Shown: in pieces, positions 4,919 to 8,218 of the stretch
How the letters are laid out: the number at the start of each line of letters is the position of its first letter
Numbering within the stretch: position 1 is the stretch's first letter
Source of the DNA: Oscillospiraceae bacterium
GTDB taxonomy: Bacteria > Bacillota_A > Clostridia > Saccharofermentanales > Saccharofermentanaceae
Direction: 5' to 3'
Assembly: GCA_902803365.1 (NCBI GenBank)
Contig: CADCPU010000107.1
Span: 1-8,218 of the forward strand
Length of the DNA: 8,218 nucleotides
Made by a program: the position numbers and the translations under genes
Notes under the pieces: model-generated
Databases searched by the model: none
What the model was told of the DNA's origin: nothing
What the model saw: only the letters and a program-made list of their open reading frames with translations

Positions 4919-7545
4919 GAACCTTCCTTCCTGTCTATATCGATCTCGGGCTGAGGGCGCGCAAACAGGTATCCCTGTGAATAATCGATATCATAGCGCA
5001 TCAGAACTTCCTGTATCTCATTATTCTCGACAAATTCCGCGATGATCGAGACCTTGTGAAGACTCAGGTTCTTCCAACCTGAAATAAGTGCCACGAGCTT
5101 CTCGAGTTCCGGATCTTCCGAACACTTCCTTACGATGGAACCGTCTATCTTGATATAGTCGGAATGTATGCTCGCTATATGCTTGAGGTTTGAAAAACCG
5201 CTGCCGAAATCATCTATCGAGACAAGACCTCCAAGCTGATGGATCGTATCAACGAATGACATGAGTGCATCATAGTCATCGATATCCTCGTTTTCGAGTA
5301 TCTCAAAGACAAAATTCTCAGGGTGCATGACTGTCGACAGGAACCCGTAGATATAGTCGGTCAGCTTCTTATTCCTGATGTCACGCATACCGAGGTTTAT
5401 GCTGACGCTGCAGCTCACGGAATCCTTGAACTTCTCAAACACCTTATGTACCATCGCAGATGACAGCGAATCATAAAGGAGTCCGTAAGATCTTGCAACT
5501 TCCAGGAAACTGCCCGGATAATAGATCGTCCCCTTCTCGTCCGCGATCCTCATTAGCGACTCGTAATGGTTTATCTTCTTCTGCTTGTTGTCATATATAC
5601 CCTGGAAATAAGGAATGACCTTATCGTGCGTGATCGCATAGTTGATGACGTTGACCATGTGATATTTCTCTCTGATCTGGTCGACATCGACCGTCTGCTC
5701 ACCCGTCTCCTTAACGAAGAACTGATTGTTGCGGCTCCTCATCTCCATATAAGCCGATACAAATGTCGACTCAAAGTTATCGGAGTTACATCCGTCGAGG
5801 ACACAAAACAGCGGAACTATGGCTATATTCTCTTCGTTCGACTCGAAAAGTTCATTCTGCAGGATCTCCATGTCAGACACGAAGTCATTCAGTGACACGA
5901 GATAATTCGCGGCTGCGATCGCGAGCTGCCATTTATTGATCAGATACACGTTATAGTGCTTCCATCTGGCGAATGCCGTACACTTGCCCAGGAACCACCT
6001 GTAAGTCAGGTCGATGTTCTGCTCTGTAAAGACCAAGTGCATACTTTCAACATCCGTAACTTTGATGATGCACACCCTGTCATAACTCTTAGTCTTCATG
6101 TCGATGCTCAAAGCCGCAAAATTCGGGAGCTCTTCATTCGCAGAATAGAGCACGCTCATCTCACAGTCACGGACAAAAGCCTTGATGCTGTCTGCAGCAG
6201 CCATCTTCTGATCCTTTTCAAACCTCGTCTCCATGTACGTCAGGTATTTGATAAGGTCACGGTTATCCTCCGACAGCGCATCAGTGTGCGAGAAGGCATA
6301 AGGATTAAACTCCTGACGCGAATCATTCTCACCGACTGCAGAGATAACGAAAGTACAGTTGCCGAAGATATTCCTTCCTTCGTGATTGATTATCTCACCG
6401 AGCGTGATACACCCGCTGATATTTGTCTTCTCATAAACGGAAAGTTCCCACTTCGCACAGTTCGAATAGATCATCGATCTGATGATGCATGAATATGCAA
6501 AGAGAGTCTCGGCCTTCTTAAAGTTCTCGATCTTTCTGAAGAGCGCGCGGCAATCCTGAACGATATTCCTGTCATAGATAAAAGCGCGTCTTACTTTCCT
6601 GCCTTTCCTGACCGCATGATCAACGCTCAGGAATCCCGTATCCGAATAGATGTCGATTTCAGGTCTTGATTCATAGAACGGCTTATTCTGAGGAATATCC
6701 GGCGGGAGTATCTCAGACAAAGACTTCTTGCCGCTGTAACTGATAAAGATCGGAACATTCTCGGTCTCCGTATAGACAAACGGGAACAGGTTCGAAAAAC
6801 CGCTCTTCTCGCCGAAGTCGTCATCTATTCCTGCAAAATAATTGCCCGTAGCTTCCTTGCCGTCGATCGTAAGGATACAGTTGCCGAACGATTCCGTTAT
6901 CTCCATCTCTTCACCGATAGGCGCGGCTCCCGATGCGTACGATGTACAGTTTTCGACAGAAGGTCCGTTTATCGAAGCAACGATGACTGCATTGTCATAG
7001 ACACCGGTCTCATTAAAGACAAATCCCCTCTGTATGCCCCTCAGGAGAAAATCCTCGCCCGTATTTGCAATGCCTCCCGTCATCTGAACACCGGGAAACA
7101 GTTCATTGCTCTTCTCGACGAACTCGTGAATGGCAAGATATCTGCCAGACAAAAAAGTCAGAAGGAGCGATGAATCGTCCGTAACTACGGCATCCTTAAC
7201 ACTGTTACACAGGATATCGGGAGGATAAGGAGCCCCCGTCTCCGGATCAAGGAGCTGCAAAACACCGGACTTTATATATCCGCTCGTCATAAGACTGACC
7301 GAGATAAGACACTGATTCGAGAAGAGCTTGCCTCCGTAAATGACGGCAGACGTGCTCGTGCCGAAAATATGCGCTTTTGGAAGCAGTCCCTTGATAAAAC
7401 GGGCCAATGTCAAAGCTTCGTCACGTGAATGGATCGCCGTGTGGATCCTGACCAAAACATCCTGTTCCTGGGAGCTCAGCATAAGTTGACTGAACGTCTC
7501 TGCTAATTTCGCGTTGGATACATACTGAAAGTTCCAAGTGAACAT
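4894..7545 (-). CDS. FIST-domain sensor fused to an EAL c-di-GMP phosphodiesterase
   Basis: Predicted to hydrolyse c-di-GMP to pGpG under control of a small ligand. Numbering is from the ATG at 7545 (883 residues). About 30-405 form FIST_N and FIST_C, a sensor pair proposed to bind small ligands such as amino acids: GTSTSAVI at 62-69, TGGIANTG at 156-163, YSCIIR at 351-356, LGEI at 382-385 and GNCTF at 395-399. About 475-610 may be a decayed GGDEF domain, with INKWQLAIA where GGDEF should be. The EAL domain (about 635-870) keeps the expected catalytic set: Glu662 in YESLMR, Asn717 in SINLG, Glu748 and Glu751 in FEILE, Asp778-Asp779 in DDFGSGF, Lys799 in IKIDG, Glu837 in AEFVE and Gln857 in SQGY. 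No signal peptide or membrane span is seen, so it is probably cytoplasmic. The open frame extends to a TTG at 7593, but GGGAGGG lies 8 bases before the ATG at 7545 and the promoter -10 covers the region next to the TTG. It is first in an operon with the output-less sensor. Confidence 0.9.
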   Translation of the reverse strand: MFTWNFQYVSNAKLAETFSQLMLSSQEQDVLVRIHTAIHSRDEALTLARFIKGLLPKAHIFGTSTSAVIYGGKLFSNQCLISVSLMTSGYIKSGVLQLLDPETGAPYPPDILCNSVKDAVVTDDSSLLLTFLSGRYLAIHEFVEKSNELFPGVQMTGGIANTGEDFLLRGIQRGFVFNETGVYDNAVIVASINGPSVENCTSYASGAAPIGEEMEITESFGNCILTIDGKEATGNYFAGIDDDFGEKSGFSNLFPFVYTETENVPIFISYSGKKSLSEILPPDIPQNKPFYESRPEIDIYSDTGFLSVDHAVRKGRKVRRAFIYDRNIVQDCRALFRKIENFKKAETLFAYSCIIRSMIYSNCAKWELSVYEKTNISGCITLGEIINHEGRNIFGNCTFVISAVGENDSRQEFNPYAFSHTDALSEDNRDLIKYLTYMETRFEKDQKMAAADSIKAFVRDCEMSVLYSANEELPNFAALSIDMKTKSYDRVCIIKVTDVESMHLVFTEQNIDLTYRWFLGKCTAFARWKHYNVYLINKWQLAIAAANYLVSLNDFVSDMEILQNELFESNEENIAIVPLFCVLDGCNSDNFESTFVSAYMEMRSRNNQFFVKETGEQTVDVDQIREKYHMVNVINYAITHDKVIPYFQGIYDNKQKKINHYESLMRIADEKGTIYYPGSFLEVARSYGLLYDSLSSAMVHKVFEKFKDSVSCSVSINLGMRDIRNKKLTDYIYGFLSTVMHPENFVFEILENEDIDDYDALMSFVDTIHQLGGLVSIDDFGSGFSNLKHIASIHSDYIKIDGSIVRKCSEDPELEKLVALISGWKNLSLHKVSIIAEFVENNEIQEVLMRYDIDYSQGYLFARPQPEIDIDRKEGSEAADGDR

Positions 7546-7553
7546 ATAGTCAA

Positions 7554-7560
7554 CCCTCCC
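7554..7560 (-). promoter_or_regulatory. Ribosome binding site that fixes the FIST-EAL start
   Basis: GGGAGGG on the minus strand (7560 down to 7554) is 8 bases upstream of the ATG at 7545-7543. The alternative in-frame TTG at 7593 has no Shine-Dalgarno sequence and lies beside the promoter -10 at 7600-7595, upstream of the expected transcription start. The internal ATG is therefore preferred, which shortens the protein by 16 residues. Confidence 0.85.
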
Positions 7561-7594
7561 AAGCTCAAACCCGTTCTTGCATTTTATACGCAAT

Positions 7595-7623
7595 ATTATA
7601 TCACGCGCGCAATATAAAATAAA
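7595..7623 (-). promoter_or_regulatory. Extended -10 promoter of the FIST-EAL / sensor operon
   Basis: On the minus strand TGATATAAT (7603 down to 7595) is a perfect extended -10. The hexamer 17 bases upstream is a weak -35, TTTATT (7623 down to 7618), and the flank is AT-rich up to about 7660. The start should fall near 7588, giving a leader of about 43 bases before the ATG at 7545. Confidence 0.65.
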
Positions 7624-7667
7624 CGATATTTAATATTTGTTCACTTTTGGATATAAACTTCTTTTCT

Positions 7668-7734
7668 GTCGGCCAGATCTCGAAAACCGCCTTATGGTGG
7701 AAGTTTTGCGCCAATTCGCTTTTCGCTGCCCGAC
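7668..7734. other. Imperfect nested stem-loop element in the divergent intergenic region
   Basis: Outer arms GTCGGCCAG (7668-7676) and CTGCCCGAC (7726-7734) pair at 8 of 9 positions. Inside, 7681-7691 pairs with 7696-7710 in an 11-bp stem, including one G-T pair, with a TTAT loop at 7692-7695 and bulges at 7708 and 7700-7702. The element lies between the two divergent promoters and outside both predicted leaders, and no T tract follows. It matches no riboswitch or RNA family that I recognise. It could be an orphan small RNA, a repeat element or a protein-binding site, or it could be chance. Confidence 0.35.
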
Positions 7735-7744
7735 ATCAGATGTC
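7732..7744. promoter_or_regulatory. Operator-like palindrome upstream of the membrane-protein promoter
   Basis: GACATCAGATGTC is a perfect inverted repeat with 6-base arms and one central base. It ends 18 bases before the -35 box at 7763 and is followed by six A residues. A terminator is unlikely because no T run follows on either strand. A binding site for a dimeric regulator is possible but no regulator is known. Confidence 0.35.
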
Positions 7745-7762
7745 AAAAAACTGCATACAAAG

Positions 7763-7790
7763 TTGTCAAAGACCGCCACGGTGATATAAT
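7763..7790 (+). promoter_or_regulatory. Strong SigA-type promoter of the membrane-protein gene
   Basis: TTGTCA at 7763-7768 (five of six matches to consensus) is followed after 16 bases by a perfect TATAAT at 7785-7790. A TG at 7782-7783 makes an extended -10. The start is expected near 7797, a leader of about 24 bases. The sequence GTGATATAAT is identical to the -10 region of the divergent FIST-EAL promoter. Confidence 0.8.
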
Positions 7791-7820
7791 GCAAAAAAGA
7801 CAAAATTGAGGAAGACGATC

Positions 7821-8218
7821 ATGAAATCTGAAGAAAAAGCAAAAAAAGAGATATCCAAAGCAACCGTGCTCTGGATACTCGCCACATTGATATTTATCGG
7901 AATAGACATCGGTCTGTTTTTCATTACCGGCCCGACCGGTCCATGGGTAGGCGCGGTCTTCACATCCCTATTATGCATCGTTGCCGCCTTTTACCTGTTC
8001 ATGCATTACAGGAAGACAGTCGTCCTGCCTGAACGCTCCGATGACGCATCCCCAAGACACAAAGCTGTCTATGCCAGACGCGGCAGGGACATGTACGAGA
8101 TCTGTGAGAGCTTCCGCCGCGACCACACCCTCAGGGTCTACGCCGTCATAGTGATCTGCACCCTGCTCTGCTCATCCGCAGTGACTCTTCAAACAGAAGA
8201 GGTAAAGCCCGACGCCCC
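7821..8218 (+). CDS. Membrane protein of unknown function, N-terminal part (runs off the window)
   Basis: The frame opens at an ATG at 7821, with GAGGA at 7808-7812 placed 8 bases upstream, and stays open to the last base, giving 132 codons. After a short charged start (MKSEEKAKKEISK) there are hydrophobic segments at about 15-35, 42-61 and 105-122. Between the second and third is a basic, cytoplasm-like stretch with many Arg and Lys residues (about 62-104). The protein is therefore an integral membrane protein with at least three spans and probably a cytoplasmic N-terminus. I do not recognise the family and see no catalytic motif. It has its own strong promoter, divergent from the c-di-GMP operon, so a shared role is only suggested by position. 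Confidence 0.75.
   Translation, partial: MKSEEKAKKEISKATVLWILATLIFIGIDIGLFFITGPTGPWVGAVFTSLLCIVAAFYLFMHYRKTVVLPERSDDASPRHKAVYARRGRDMYEICESFRRDHTLRVYAVIVICTLLCSSAVTLQTEEVKPDA

Noticed and set aside
4374..5045. 223-codon open frame on the plus strand across the sensor/EAL junction
   Set aside because: It is antisense to two well-supported genes and has no recognisable domain, so it is a shadow frame.
5956..6492. 178-codon open frame on the plus strand inside the FIST-EAL gene
   Set aside because: It is antisense to FIST and linker coding sequence with no recognisable motif.
7546..7820. c-di-GMP riboswitch in the leader of either divergent gene
   Set aside because: The predicted leaders are only about 43 and 24 bases, and I see none of the conserved GEMM core. 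The stem-loop at 7668-7734 lies outside both.

Overview
The window looks like a chromosomal stretch from a bacterium of the Bacillota, class Clostridia, plausibly a gut or rumen relative of the Lachnospiraceae or Oscillospirales. This rests on protein style: a GGDEF active site reading DMDDLKYIND, cytoplasmic LacI-like sensor domains joined to c-di-GMP enzymes, and strong GGAGG ribosome sites. The assignment is inference; there is no rRNA or other marker gene here. No tRNA, CRISPR array, insertion sequence or phage gene was seen.

Layout, left to right. (1) 1-273, plus: the last 90 residues of what is probably a sugar-type extracellular solute-binding lipoprotein, followed by an intrinsic terminator at 296-356. 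(2) 367-1209, minus: a complete NudC-like Nudix hydrolase (NAD(H) pyrophosphatase family). (3) 1210-1355: a divergent promoter region. (4) 1356-3167, plus: a diguanylate cyclase with a LacI-type periplasmic-binding-like sensor but no DNA-binding domain. (5) 3168-4907, minus: a second LacI-type sensor protein with a similar body that stops where a GGDEF domain would be expected. (6) 4894-7545, minus: a FIST-EAL protein with a complete phosphodiesterase active site. (7) 7546-7820: a divergent intergenic region with two good promoters that share a 10-base -10 sequence, an imperfect stem-loop element and a short palindrome. (8) 7821-8218, plus: the start of an unrecognised membrane protein that runs off the window.

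The centre of interest is a c-di-GMP cassette of about 6.2 kb. A predicted c-di-GMP synthase (gene 4) points tail to tail at a two-gene operon made of a predicted c-di-GMP phosphodiesterase (gene 6) and an output-less sensor (gene 5). The last two overlap by 14 bases and are probably translationally coupled. The convergent genes abut exactly: the hexamer TGATCA at 3165-3170 provides both stop codons, with no base between and no terminator that I can see. My working hypothesis is that the output-less sensor acts in trans, on the FIST-EAL enzyme or on the cyclase, so that one or more small ligands set local c-di-GMP synthesis against breakdown. The domain calls and the gene layout are read from the sequence; the partnership is inference.
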